From Psychrobacter proteolyticus (GTDB lineage: Bacteria > Pseudomonadota > Gammaproteobacteria > Pseudomonadales > Moraxellaceae): a DNA stretch of 64,000 bases. The notes under the pieces were generated by a model. That model was not told where the DNA came from and did no database searches. It saw nothing but the letters and a program-made list of their open reading frames with translations. The position numbers and the translations under genes were made by a program. The stretch lies in assembly GCF_003350005.1 (NCBI RefSeq), contig NZ_QLKS01000001.1:229946-293945 (forward strand), in the 5' to 3' direction. Position 1 is the stretch's first letter. The number at the start of each line of letters is the position of its first letter. Shown piece by piece: positions 1-8,825 of this stretch.

Positions 1-486
1 ACCTTGAGCACCAGTTTCACCTTTAGCGCCAGTCAAACCTTGAAGACCTTGCTCACCTTGAGCGCCAGTATCGCCTTTAACACCAGTCAGACCTTGCTCG
101 CCTTGAGCGCCAGTATCGCCTTTGGCACCAGTCAGACCGATGTCGCCTTGAGCGCCAGTATCGCCTTTGGCACCAGTCAGACCGATGTCGCCTGTATCAC
201 CCTTAGCGCCAGTATCGCCCTTGGGGCCTGTCTCACCTTGTATACCTTGATTAGTTGTCAGTTCTGCCAATTGTGCGTCACAATTAGAATAGCCCCCATA
301 AGAATCTACACAGTTGGCAATAGTTGTCCAATCTGCTGCTACGGCTTCTGCTGTTAGACATATACCACTAATAGCTAACATACTGATTGCCAAATATGAT
401 GCTTTCTTACTTGCTTTGTGATCTTCTTTACAAGTAGAAATAGCTGTTGTTGCAGATGCAACCATACCTTGTGATTTTTTCAACAT
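1..486 (-). CDS. Collagen-like repeat secreted protein, N-terminal part (runs off the left edge)
   Basis: Only the first 162 codons lie in the window; the frame is open to base 1 and the 3' end is outside. The ATG at 486 follows a good ribosome site (GAAGGACG, about 7 bases upstream). The N-terminus has a long charged stretch ([11 protein letters not shown]), then a hydrophobic segment ([13 protein letters not shown]) and an AEA-VAA-like cleavage region, so an unusually long signal peptide is likely. A short Cys-containing segment (C59 and C68 by my count) follows. From about residue 82 the protein is a continuous Gly-X-Y collagen-like repeat such as [15 protein letters not shown]. Bacterial collagen-like proteins usually form surface triple helices with a globular or anchoring C-terminus, which cannot be seen here. 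Function is unknown; adhesin or surface filament is an inference. Confidence 0.8.
   Translation of the reverse strand, partial: MLKKSQGMVASATTAISTCKEDHKASKKASYLAISMLAISGICLTAEAVAADWTTIANCVDSYGGYSNCDAQLAELTTNQGIQGETGPKGDTGAKGDTGDIGLTGAKGDTGAQGDIGLTGAKGDTGAQGEQGLTGVKGDTGAQGEQGLQGLTGAKGETGAQG
56..190. repeat. 45-bp tandem repeat encoding 15-residue collagen-like unit
   Basis: Bases 101-145 and 146-190 are identical 45-bp units, and 56-100 is a third, slightly diverged unit. Each encodes five Gly-X-Y triplets on the minus strand. Identity at the DNA level suggests recent duplication or slippage, so repeat number may vary between strains. Confidence 0.85.
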
Positions 487-634
487 AGCTTGCGTCCTTC
501 GAAGTAGTTTCACGATTAGTAACAGAAACTTTGATTACAAAATTAACTAAAATTGTACATTACAGTAATTATATTACACAAAAAACCTCAAAAGAACATT
601 TTTAAATACTATTAGCAATATTATTATAAATAAC

Positions 635-682
635 AAAAAAACGCTCACTATGCCGTCTAGACAATAGTGAGCGTTTTTTTAT
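635..682. terminator. Bidirectional rho-independent terminator
   Basis: A perfect 12-bp stem (640-651 with 664-675, AACGCTCACTAT) has a 12-base loop, an A-run on the left and a T-run on the right. On the minus strand it ends the msrAB transcript, and it separates that gene from the collagen-like gene. Confidence 0.9.
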
Positions 683-700
683 TTAATAAATCAATATTAA

Positions 701-1915
701 TTAACCAACTGGTCTAACCTCGTCGATCCAATCGCCATAACCAGCAGCTTCCATATCTGCAAGTGGAATAAAGCGCAGTGCTGCTGAATTCATGCAATAA
801 CGCTTGCCTGTCGGTGCTGGACCGTCATCAAACACATGACCCACGTGTGAGTCCGCGTAACGGCTACGAATTTCAGTACGGGTTCCAAATATCCCTCGAT
901 CTGGCTTTTCAACCACTAAGCTCGTATCCAATGGACGAGTAAAGCTCGGCCAACCCGTACCAGACTTATATTTATCACGCGAAGAATACAGTGGCTCACC
1001 AGATACGACGTCTACATATAATCCAGGTTCTTTATTATCCCAGTACTCATTATCAAAGGCACGCTCAGTACCTTCTTTTTGAGTGACTTTGTACTGAATA
1101 TCATTAAGCGACTTCTTTAGCGCATCTTGTGAAGGTTTTACGAATGTATCTGGGTTAAAACCTTTGCCTACATTACTATCCGATGTGTTATTTGACGTCA
1201 CTTGCTGTGTGCTATCTGCTTCAGGCGTAAACTTACTAAAATCAAGCTCATAGTTTTTACCATAGACACTCTCGATAAACTGATAACGACCAGAATTGAA
1301 GGTATAAGCTTTGTAGCGTATTGGGTTCTTTTTATAATAATCTTGATGATACTCTTCAGCAGGATAAAAAGTGCTAGCAGGAACAATCTCGATCACTACT
1401 GGTTTGTCATACACACCAGATGCTTGCAGTGATTGCTTGGCCGCTTCTGCGATTTGCTTTTCTTGCGCATTGTTGTAAAAAATTGCTGGACGATACTGTG
1501 TGCCGCGATCAACATACTGCCCTTTATCATCAGTAGGATCAGCGATTCTCCATAGCGCCTGTACTATGCCATTGTAAGTAATTTTCTTAGGATCATAATA
1601 CACCTGCGCTGCCTCTGTATGCCCAGTACCACCTGCTGATACTTGCTTGTAGGTTGGGTTCTCAGCGGTGCCACCCGTATAGCCAGATACGACTTCTACC
1701 ACGCCAGGGATTTTTTCATAACCTGCTTCAACACACCAAAAACACCCACCGGCTACCGTGGCTACTGCCAATCCTGGTGTAGTCGGTGCATATGGATTAG
1801 CGGCAGTTGTGTTCTTTACAGTAGAGCTGTTTTCAGTTGATGCACAGCCTGCGTAAATCGCACTACTCGCTATGATAACTAACCCTATAATTTTAGATGG
1901 TAATATGCGATTCAT
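701..1915 (-). CDS. msrAB: Lipoprotein methionine sulfoxide reductase, MsrA-MsrB fusion
   Basis: A 404-residue fusion enzyme that repairs both diastereomers of oxidised methionine. An N-terminal hydrophobic signal ends in a lipobox (Y21-A-G-C24), so the protein is probably an envelope lipoprotein. The MsrA domain starts near residue 50 with GCFWC at 57-61 (catalytic Cys58). The MsrB domain occupies roughly residues 265-400, with GTGWPSF and the RYCMNS catalytic motif (Cys374). The zinc CxxC pair of many MsrB proteins is replaced (SGEPLYSS), as in other fused forms. Neisseria PilB has an MsrA-MsrB fusion behind a thioredoxin-like domain; here that electron-donor domain is absent, so reduction must come from another protein. 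It is a single gene closed by the terminator at 635-682. Confidence 0.95.
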   Translation of the reverse strand: MNRILPSKIIGLVIIASSAIYAGCASTENSSTVKNTTAANPYAPTTPGLAVATVAGGCFWCVEAGYEKIPGVVEVVSGYTGGTAENPTYKQVSAGGTGHTEAAQVYYDPKKITYNGIVQALWRIADPTDDKGQYVDRGTQYRPAIFYNNAQEKQIAEAAKQSLQASGVYDKPVVIEIVPASTFYPAEEYHQDYYKKNPIRYKAYTFNSGRYQFIESVYGKNYELDFSKFTPEADSTQQVTSNNTSDSNVGKGFNPDTFVKPSQDALKKSLNDIQYKVTQKEGTERAFDNEYWDNKEPGLYVDVVSGEPLYSSRDKYKSGTGWPSFTRPLDTSLVVEKPDRGIFGTRTEIRSRYADSHVGHVFDDGPAPTGKRYCMNSAALRFIPLADMEAAGYGDWIDEVRPVG

Positions 1916-2130
1916 AAAAATCTCCTAAGCGTAATGTCCTTTAAGTATCCTAACGCTTTTGTATCACTGAAACATTCCTACACTGTTATATATTTACAGT
2001 TTATTAAGATATTTTTTATCAACTGAGTGTAATCACAAGATAAATTAAACGATTATTTGATAATGGTTATATATTTTAGTATGAGTTAACTATAGAAATA
2101 AGACGAAAACTTTATTACCTCAATGCATTA

Positions 2131-2166
2131 AAAAAGCCCATTATCAAAAAAGTAATGGGCTTTTAT
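2131..2166. terminator. Rho-independent terminator
   Basis: A stem of GCCCATTA with TAATGGGC (2136-2143 and 2153-2160) is flanked by an A-run and a T-run. It can serve the alcohol dehydrogenase gene on the minus strand. Confidence 0.85.
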
Positions 2167-2209
2167 TTATCGTAAGGTTGTCAATGTAAACATAGGGTCA
2201 TGAAGATTT

Positions 2210-3502
2210 TTAGCTATCTTTATTAGAACGTTCGTCACTTGCCTGCTTAATCTTCGTTAGAATTTCTTTGATTTCAGCTGCTGACAGATAGGTTGGCACG
2301 GCATAGGTGTCACTGACTTCTTTTGCTGCTGCCTTTGCGATATCATTAAAGTCGCTGGTTTGCATACCATTGACAGTTGGATCAATATTTAGATCTGCAA
2401 TCAAGTCTCTAACTTGCGCAATCAGGTTATCTGCTATCTCACTATCGCCATTAGCTGCTTGACCATCCTGTACCATACCGGTTCTTTTAGCCAATGCAGC
2501 CAGTCTCTTTTCGCTCGCTTTACGATTGACGTCGAGCACATAAGGCAACACGATGGCATTGGCACGACCATGAGGAATACTATAGTAAGCGCCTAACTGA
2601 TGCGCGATAGCATGCACATAGCCTAGACCTGCTTTGTTAAAGGCAATCCCGCCATAATGAGCAGCGATACCCATCTCTTCTCTTGCTTTTAGATTGCTAC
2701 CGTCTTTATAAGCTAGCGGTAGATAATGCATGACAGATTTTACGGCAGAGGCTGCATAATAATCTGTCTCTACGCTGGCATTGGCACTCATCCACGCTTC
2801 TAGTGCATGGGTCAATACATCAATACCAGTATCTGCGGTGATATGGGCTGGCATGCCTTTCATGATAACTGGGTCAATCGCTGCAGCTAGTGGTACCATT
2901 CTTGGGTCGATAGACAATGCTTTTTGATGCGTTTTATCATCCGATACTACTGCGCCAAGTGTTGCCTCTGAACCCGTGCCAGCCGTCGTTGGTACGCAGT
3001 ATAACGGCGTCGCGGGCTTTCTTGCTTTAAGAATACCGATTAGCTGCTTTGGCTTGCACTTGTTGCCTTGAGACATGGCAATCATTTTGGCCGCATCGAT
3101 CACTGAACCGCCACCAATAGCTACGATAGAGTCACAATTGGCCTCTATAGACTGACGGAGCCCTTCTTCAACTACTTTAAAAGTAGGATCTGGCGTAATA
3201 CCGTCATAGATGTGATAATTGATATTTTTCGCATCTAGATAATCGGTAACTTTTGCAGGTATGCCCAGTTTGTTGAGCACCGTATCCGTGACAATAAACA
3301 CATTGGTATTGCCTTCATTGATAAGCATATCGCATAGCTCATCACAGGCAGTCTCACCAATGAATAACATCGGTCTTCTGATAGGTATCACATAAGACAC
3401 TGCTTTTAATACCTTCGCCCGAGTTTTAGCGACAGCCAAATAACCAGCATGCTGCAAGCTGTTGTTCTTTACCAATTTAGTAATACTGTTTTGTGTTTTC
3501 AT
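2210..3502 (-). CDS. Iron-containing alcohol dehydrogenase
   Basis: A 430-residue protein of the group III (iron-activated) alcohol dehydrogenase family, which interconverts alcohols and aldehydes with NAD(P). Visible family features are the GGGSVIDAAK nucleotide-binding motif, DTGIDVLTHALEAW, and the metal-ligand histidines in HAIAHQLG and SIPHGRANAIVLPY. The frame extends upstream to a TTG, but the ATG at 3502 has an AAGGA 11 bases upstream and matches the family N-terminus, so I chose it. It sits alone between a terminator and a 270-base spacer. The substrate cannot be deduced; YiaY/AdhB-like short-chain alcohols are possible. Codon use resembles the neighbours. Confidence 0.9.
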   Translation of the reverse strand: MKTQNSITKLVKNNSLQHAGYLAVAKTRAKVLKAVSYVIPIRRPMLFIGETACDELCDMLINEGNTNVFIVTDTVLNKLGIPAKVTDYLDAKNINYHIYDGITPDPTFKVVEEGLRQSIEANCDSIVAIGGGSVIDAAKMIAMSQGNKCKPKQLIGILKARKPATPLYCVPTTAGTGSEATLGAVVSDDKTHQKALSIDPRMVPLAAAIDPVIMKGMPAHITADTGIDVLTHALEAWMSANASVETDYYAASAVKSVMHYLPLAYKDGSNLKAREEMGIAAHYGGIAFNKAGLGYVHAIAHQLGAYYSIPHGRANAIVLPYVLDVNRKASEKRLAALAKRTGMVQDGQAANGDSEIADNLIAQVRDLIADLNIDPTVNGMQTSDFNDIAKAAAKEVSDTYAVPTYLSAAEIKEILTKIKQASDERSNKDS

Positions 3503-3775
3503 GAGCACAAAAATCCTTTTTAATGATGGTTTTAACGGCAATAAAGACCGTTTTGGGCAGCCAGTTAAATATTACTAATTTACGAGCGCCAGAATGTATA
3601 AAGATACGTATCACAGCATTATAAAATGGGCAGCTCTCTAAAATTATTGTACCACTGCTCTTTTCAATATGTCGCTATTATTATGAACTGCGATGTGTCA
3701 GTTTTATACCAAGCCGCTTATTTTAGTCGCTTAATTTGATTGATCAGTCTGAGTGGCTACAGTAAGTCGTTTAAA

Positions 3776-5455
3776 CTAGTCAGTACTTGCCTTTAACAGT
3801 TGCTGAGTGTAAGTATGTTGTGGGTGATTAAAGAGATCTTCGGTACGTCCAGACTCTACGCAAGTGCCTTGTTTCAAAACCATGATATGCTGACACAGTG
3901 CACGTACTACCTTGAGATCATGACTGATAAAGACATAGCTGACTTGCAGTCTTTCTTGAATTTCACGTAATAATCTAACTACTGTTACCTGTGTGGTACT
4001 GTCGAGCGCAGAGGTCGGCTCATCCAATATAAGTAAGCTTGGTTTCATAATGAGGGCACGCGCCAGTGCCACGCGTTGACGCTGACCACCTGACAGCTCA
4101 TGAGGATAACGCTGCGCAAATGCTAAAGGCAAATGTACCGTAGCAAGACTATCTAGCACCGCTTGCTGACGGGCGACCTTAGCTACGCCTTGTACTAACA
4201 ATCCTTCTTCCACGATTTGCATGACCGTCATACGCGGATTAATACTGGCAAATGGATCTTGAAATACCATCTGTATCTGCGAGCGGAAGTTACGTAGCGC
4301 TTTTTTGGACAATGCTGAGATATCTTGATCATTGACCACTATCTGCCCATTCACACGTGTTTGGTTGCTCAGTAGTTGACTAAGCGCCAGTGCAATGGTG
4401 GTTTTTCCAGAGCCAGACTCACCGACAATACCCAATGCCTGACCTTTTTGCAGTGTCATATCGACATTTTTGACCGCATCGAACCAGCGCTTGGTACCAC
4501 CAAACAGACCTTTTTCAATTGGGAACTGTACGTTAAGGCGCTGCACTTCTAGTACGCTTGGTTGCTTATCTACGTTATCGTCTTCTATGGTTAATGCTTG
4601 CCCAAAGTCTTGCTTGATAAGTGTGCGAGTATAATCGGCCTTAGGCTGATCGAATACCGAAGATGTTTTACCCTGTTCAATCGTTTGACCTTGGCGCATA
4701 ACGATGACCTCATCACTATAGCGCCTAACCAGATTGAGATCGTGACTGATTAATATCATCGCCATATTGTGCTTGCGTTTGAGATCATCTAGTAGCGCCA
4801 AAATCTCATGCTGCAAGGTAACATCGAGCGCAGTCGTTGGCTCATCAGCAATTAGAATATCAGGCTGCTGAGCCAATGCCATGGCAATCATCACTCGCTG
4901 ACGCTGACCACCCGATAACTCATGCGGGTAACGGTTCAACTTGTCAGCAGGATCTGCAATATTGACATCATCTAGCAAATCGATGCTAGTGTCTCTCCAT
5001 TGCTTCTTAGGTACGCCGCTTAGACGCAACGATTCAGCAATTTGTTTAGCGACTGTATGCAACGGATTTAATGCAGTCATCGGCTCCTGAAATACCATAC
5101 CGATACGCTGTCCACGAATAGACCGTAGTGCAGCATTACGCGCCTTATCATTCACTATGGGCAAGGTAGACATACCTGCCGTACTTGCCAAATGAACTTC
5201 ACCAGTAATCGTTAAACTATCTGGTAACAGGCCTAGTAGCGCAAGACTGGCAATCGATTTACCAGAGCCTGACTCACCAACGATAGCCAAAGTTTGCCCT
5301 TGTCTTAGCTCATAAGACAGCGCATCGACCAACTGGATGCCTGTAGTCGTCGTGATAGTTAATCTATCTACGGTTAGCATGAGCTTATCTTGTGCACGAT
5401 TAGGGCTTTGACTTGGTGCGCTGTTTTGCTTGGTGGCGACAATATTTTTAGTCAT
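3776..5455 (-). CDS. yejF: Peptide ABC transporter, duplicated ATP-binding protein (YejF-like)
   Basis: A 559-residue double ATPase that powers the YejABEF-type oligopeptide importer. Two complete ABC domains are visible. Each has a Walker A (GESGSGKS and GESGSGKT), a signature (LSGGQRQRVMIAMA and LSGGQRQRVALARA) and a Walker B (ADEPTTALD and LDEPTSALD). Both appear catalytically competent. The frame is open further upstream, but the ATG at 5455 lies one base after the yejE stop, with GAGG upstream, so translational coupling is likely. In enterobacteria this transporter takes up peptides, including the microcin C type. That substrate is only an analogy here. Confidence 0.93.
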   Translation of the reverse strand: MTKNIVATKQNSAPSQSPNRAQDKLMLTVDRLTITTTTGIQLVDALSYELRQGQTLAIVGESGSGKSIASLALLGLLPDSLTITGEVHLASTAGMSTLPIVNDKARNAALRSIRGQRIGMVFQEPMTALNPLHTVAKQIAESLRLSGVPKKQWRDTSIDLLDDVNIADPADKLNRYPHELSGGQRQRVMIAMALAQQPDILIADEPTTALDVTLQHEILALLDDLKRKHNMAMILISHDLNLVRRYSDEVIVMRQGQTIEQGKTSSVFDQPKADYTRTLIKQDFGQALTIEDDNVDKQPSVLEVQRLNVQFPIEKGLFGGTKRWFDAVKNVDMTLQKGQALGIVGESGSGKTTIALALSQLLSNQTRVNGQIVVNDQDISALSKKALRNFRSQIQMVFQDPFASINPRMTVMQIVEEGLLVQGVAKVARQQAVLDSLATVHLPLAFAQRYPHELSGGQRQRVALARALIMKPSLLILDEPTSALDSTTQVTVVRLLREIQERLQVSYVFISHDLKVVRALCQHIMVLKQGTCVESGRTEDLFNHPQHTYTQQLLKASTD

Positions 5456-5456
5456 G

Positions 5457-6569
5457 TTAAGAACGCCTCGGATCAAATGCATCACGCAGCGCTTCGCCGA
5501 CGAAGATGAGCAATGACAAAATAAAGGTCAAACTAAAGAATCCTGACAAAGCAAGCCAAGGTGCATCAAGGTTGTTCTTTCCTTGTACCATTAGCTCACC
5601 AAGAGACGGCGAGCCAGGTGGCAATCCATATCCCAAAAAATCCAGCGCAGTCAAAGCGATAATATTAGCCGTTAGAATAAATGGTAACTGCGACAAGCTA
5701 GAAGCTAATGCATTGGGTAAGATATGTCTGAGCATGATTTGGCTGTCCGAAACGCCCAAATTGCGTGCAGCTCGCACATAGTCAAAGTTGCGAGCTCGCA
5801 AAAACTCTGCCCGTACCAAACCAACCAAACCCATCCAACCAAACAGTAGCATCATAGCGAACAACATAATGATGCTGGGACTAAACAGACTGACCAAAAT
5901 AATAATCATAAATAGCTGAGGCATACCGCCCCACACTTCCATAAAGCGCTGTCCTGCCAGATCAACCCAGCCGCCGTAATAGCCTTGTACCGCACCGACG
6001 ATAATCCCAATCAGTGCGCCTGCAAGCGTCAAGGCCAGACCAAACAGTAACGACACTCGCATACCATAAAGTATCCGTGCCAGCACATCACGCCCCATAT
6101 CATCAGTACCAAGCCAGTTCTGGGCATTGGGCGCTGCTGGATAAGGCAAACCAAGCTCGACATTGGGCGTCTGATCAGCAAACGGAATAGGCGGCATTAT
6201 ATAAAACCCTTGCTCATCAATCAGCGACTGCACTGCAGGGTCTTTATAATTGGTTTCGGTTTCAAATACACCGCCAAACGTCGTTTCAGGATAGGCCTTT
6301 AATACCGGAAAGTAATAATTGTCTTGATACTGCACTAGTAAGGGTTTGTCATTGGCAATGACATTCGCGGCCATGCAGATAACAAATATTACAGCGAAAA
6401 CAAGCAGCGATATCACCCCAAGTCGATTTTGGCGAAAGCGATTGAGTCGTGCTTGCCATATAGGGTTTAAGCGTTGCTTTTTTATGGTAGATATCTGCTC
6501 AGGCATTGGCGCTTTATCTGGTTCGCTATTAATAGGACTGCTCTTTGATGAAGGTTGATTATTTGACAT
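5457..6569 (-). CDS. yejE: Peptide ABC transporter permease (YejE-like)
   Basis: A 370-residue inner-membrane permease with a cytoplasmic polar N-terminus of about 45 residues, a first membrane helix (LGVISLLVFAVIFVICMAA), a large periplasmic segment and a cluster of five C-terminal helices. The EAA-type loop (RAARNLGVSDSQIMLRHILPN in part) that contacts the ATPase is present. Its ATG overlaps the yejB stop in a TAATG and it is followed at once by yejF, so the three genes form one coupled operon. The insertion between helix 1 and the core is normal for YejE. Confidence 0.93.
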   Translation of the reverse strand: MSNNQPSSKSSPINSEPDKAPMPEQISTIKKQRLNPIWQARLNRFRQNRLGVISLLVFAVIFVICMAANVIANDKPLLVQYQDNYYFPVLKAYPETTFGGVFETETNYKDPAVQSLIDEQGFYIMPPIPFADQTPNVELGLPYPAAPNAQNWLGTDDMGRDVLARILYGMRVSLLFGLALTLAGALIGIIVGAVQGYYGGWVDLAGQRFMEVWGGMPQLFMIIILVSLFSPSIIMLFAMMLLFGWMGLVGLVRAEFLRARNFDYVRAARNLGVSDSQIMLRHILPNALASSLSQLPFILTANIIALTALDFLGYGLPPGSPSLGELMVQGKNNLDAPWLALSGFFSLTFILSLLIFVGEALRDAFDPRRS

Positions 6570-7639
6570 TAGCGGCCCTCAAAATCAATACGAGGATCAA
6601 TTAAGTGATAACTCAAATCACTGATTAATTGCAGTAGCAGCCCCACTAAGGTAAAGATAAATAGCGTGCCAAATATCACTGGATAATCGCGTTGTTGAAT
6701 GGCTTCAAACCCTAACAAACCCAAGCCATCTAGTTTAAAGATAATCTCAATCAAAAAGTTACCCGCAAAGAAGATACCAACGATTGCGGCTGGAATACCG
6801 GCAATGATAATCAACATTGCATTGCGAAACACATGGCCATATAGCACCTGACGCTCACCTAGGCCTTTAGCACGAGCGGTCAGTACATACTGCTTGCCCA
6901 GTTCCTCTAAAAAGCTGAACTTAGTCAGATAAGTCAAACCTGCAAAACCGCCTACGGTACTCGCCAGCAGCGGTAACGCCAAATGCCAAAAATAATCTTT
7001 TACTTTACCAAGCGCGCTTAGCTGATCAAAATTTTCGGACGTTAATCCCTGTAATGGAAAGATATTCCAATAGCTGCCACCCGCAAAAAACACCAATAAA
7101 ATCACAGCAAAGACAAATACAGGTATCGCATGTCCGATCGCCAGCAGCATAGCCGTGGCTTTATCAATGCCTGAGCCATGATGCATCGCTTTATAGACGC
7201 CTAGCGGAATAGCGATCATATAGATGAGCAACGTACTCCACAGCCCAAGCGATATCGAGACTGGTAACTTCTTTACGATAAGATCGGTCACCGACTGCCC
7301 TTTAAAAAACGACTCACCAAAATCTAGCTGAGCGTAGTTCTTTAACATGAGCCAAAATCGCTCTGGGGCAGATTTATCAAAGCCATATTGGGCATTGATT
7401 GCGGCGACCATCTCTTCAGAGAGACCACGCGTGCCTTGATAAGTGCTGCCATTGCCACCTGCACTGCCAGCGCCGATATTACCGCCAAGCGCATTGTCTT
7501 TTGCGCCCTGCTCGATAAGTGCCAGCTGCTGCTCAACAGGCCCGCCAGGTGCTGCTTGTACGATCACAAAGTTGGCAAGCAAGATCAAAAATAGTGTCGG
7601 CAATATAAGTAGTAGTCTTTTTAAGATATAACGACCCAT
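6569..7639 (-). CDS. yejB: Peptide ABC transporter permease (YejB-like)
   Basis: A 356-residue inner-membrane permease partner of YejE. It begins with the short family N-terminus (MGRYILKRLL) and a membrane helix, followed by a periplasmic loop with a Gly/Ala-rich stretch (residues about 47-65), then five helices and the EAA loop (TARAKGLGERQVLYGHVFRN). The ATG at 7639 has AGGAAG upstream. The Gly-rich insertion in the loop looks local to this lineage. It lies downstream of gloB, separated by about 100 bases, and is coupled to yejE. Confidence 0.93.
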   Translation of the reverse strand: MGRYILKRLLLILPTLFLILLANFVIVQAAPGGPVEQQLALIEQGAKDNALGGNIGAGSAGGNGSTYQGTRGLSEEMVAAINAQYGFDKSAPERFWLMLKNYAQLDFGESFFKGQSVTDLIVKKLPVSISLGLWSTLLIYMIAIPLGVYKAMHHGSGIDKATAMLLAIGHAIPVFVFAVILLVFFAGGSYWNIFPLQGLTSENFDQLSALGKVKDYFWHLALPLLASTVGGFAGLTYLTKFSFLEELGKQYVLTARAKGLGERQVLYGHVFRNAMLIIIAGIPAAIVGIFFAGNFLIEIIFKLDGLGLLGFEAIQQRDYPVIFGTLFIFTLVGLLLQLISDLSYHLIDPRIDFEGR

Positions 7640-7741
7640 AATGGCGACTTCCTAAGTAAAGAGAGATAACAATGACGTTCAGCAGCGAATTGCTTGTGTT
7701 AAAGAGATGCTTGAAAGCAAACTATTTGTTCAACATCTGCT

Positions 7742-8521
7742 TTAAAAGTTGTTTTTTAGCTCACGTAACGCTGCAAATACCGTCAATGACTTCTCATCAT
7801 CGATAGGCATTTTTGATTTAACCCCTGCGATTACACTCGGCTCTTGTGTACGTAAAAACACATTTACCGCGCGCTCATGCTCTAGTGTCACTGGTAGCGT
7901 TGCCATGCCTTGCTCAGTTTGCACCTCTGCTCGTGCTAATGCTTGTTGCATCGCTTCGTTGTCAGGTTCAATAGACAGGCCAAAACGCAGATTACTCGCT
8001 GTATATTCATGCGCAGGATACAGCAGTGTCTCACTAGGCAAGCCGTTCAAACGTTTAAAGCTCTCATGCAATTGATCAATCGTACCAGTAAACACACGCC
8101 CGCAACCTGCACTAAACAACGTATCACCGCAAAAGCAGTGCTTTTGCCCATCGATATCTAAGATATAGGCCATATGGCTAGCGGTATGCCCTGAAACATC
8201 CCAGACTTGCGCAGAGCAGCCCCATGCGCTTACCGTGCTACCGTCTTTGATAGTTTGATCCTCATCGACACCATGCTCACTATGCGCAACCAGATGAGTC
8301 ATCGGATACGATTCCTGTAACTCTGCGACGCCGCCGATATGATCATGATGATGGTGAGTCGTCCAAATCGAGGTTAGCTCAAGCTCATGCGTCTCTAGAT
8401 AATCAATGACCGGCTGGGCTTGACCTGGATCAATGACAATCGCCTGCTTATTATTTTCATTGATCAATGTCCAGATATAGTTATCGCTAAATGCTTTGAT
8501 TGGGTGAATACGAATACTCAT
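7742..8521 (-). CDS. gloB: Hydroxyacylglutathione hydrolase (glyoxalase II)
   Basis: A 259-residue metallo-beta-lactamase-fold enzyme that hydrolyses S-lactoylglutathione to lactate and glutathione, the second step of methylglyoxal detoxification in the cytosol. The binuclear metal motif THHHHDHIGG is intact, and further ligands lie in the SGHTASH and CGDTLFSAGCGR regions. The C-terminal HxGH-type substrate domain (PAHEYTASNL, then FLRTQEPS) fits GloB. The ATG at 8521 has AAGGA. It sits between the yejA-like gene and yejB, an unusual guest within a transporter cluster. Confidence 0.95.
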   Translation of the reverse strand: MSIRIHPIKAFSDNYIWTLINENNKQAIVIDPGQAQPVIDYLETHELELTSIWTTHHHHDHIGGVAELQESYPMTHLVAHSEHGVDEDQTIKDGSTVSAWGCSAQVWDVSGHTASHMAYILDIDGQKHCFCGDTLFSAGCGRVFTGTIDQLHESFKRLNGLPSETLLYPAHEYTASNLRFGLSIEPDNEAMQQALARAEVQTEQGMATLPVTLEHERAVNVFLRTQEPSVIAGVKSKMPIDDEKSLTVFAALRELKNNF

Positions 8522-8571
8522 GTTAAATCCTTACCGGTAGTTATTTTTGTTACGTGTTATTTTGAGTTATC

Positions 8572-8745
8572 TAGGGCGTGTCCTCAATTCAATCGAGTGT
8601 CCTCTAAATGGGCTAAAAACAGCTAAATTTTGCCAAACATCGTCAAATAGTTGGTCAATATCTCGATATTATCTGCACTATTTTCCTCGTTTGACGGCAA
8701 TTTATCTCATTTTTATCACCATTTTTAAAATGAGGACACGCCCTA
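8572..8745. mobile_element. 170-bp MITE, copy 1, with TA target duplication
   Basis: A non-coding element bounded by GGGCGTGTC and its inverted complement GACACGCCC (8574-8743), flanked on both sides by TA. A second copy in the opposite orientation lies at 19121-19294 and has exactly the same length. The centre contains the palindrome AATATCTCGATATT. There is no ORF for a transposase, so it would be mobilised in trans. The TA duplication and ends suggest an IS630- or IS5/IS427-type parent, but this cannot be settled here. Confidence 0.85.
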
Positions 8746-8825
8746 ATCTAACTGTTATTTGATAGCAATATCATATAGGCTCAGCTGTCCGTTGTTACAA
8801 GGTAAAACCTTATAGTAAATACTGT

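Noticed and set aside
56-190. Regular 45-bp repeats resembling a CRISPR array
   Set aside because: The repeats are adjacent without spacers, in frame, and encode Gly-X-Y triplets on the minus strand. They are coding repeats.
4-357. 117-residue open frame on the plus strand
   Set aside because: It is the antisense of the collagen-like repeat; its repetitive Ser/Ala composition comes from the opposite strand. No ribosome site or family match.
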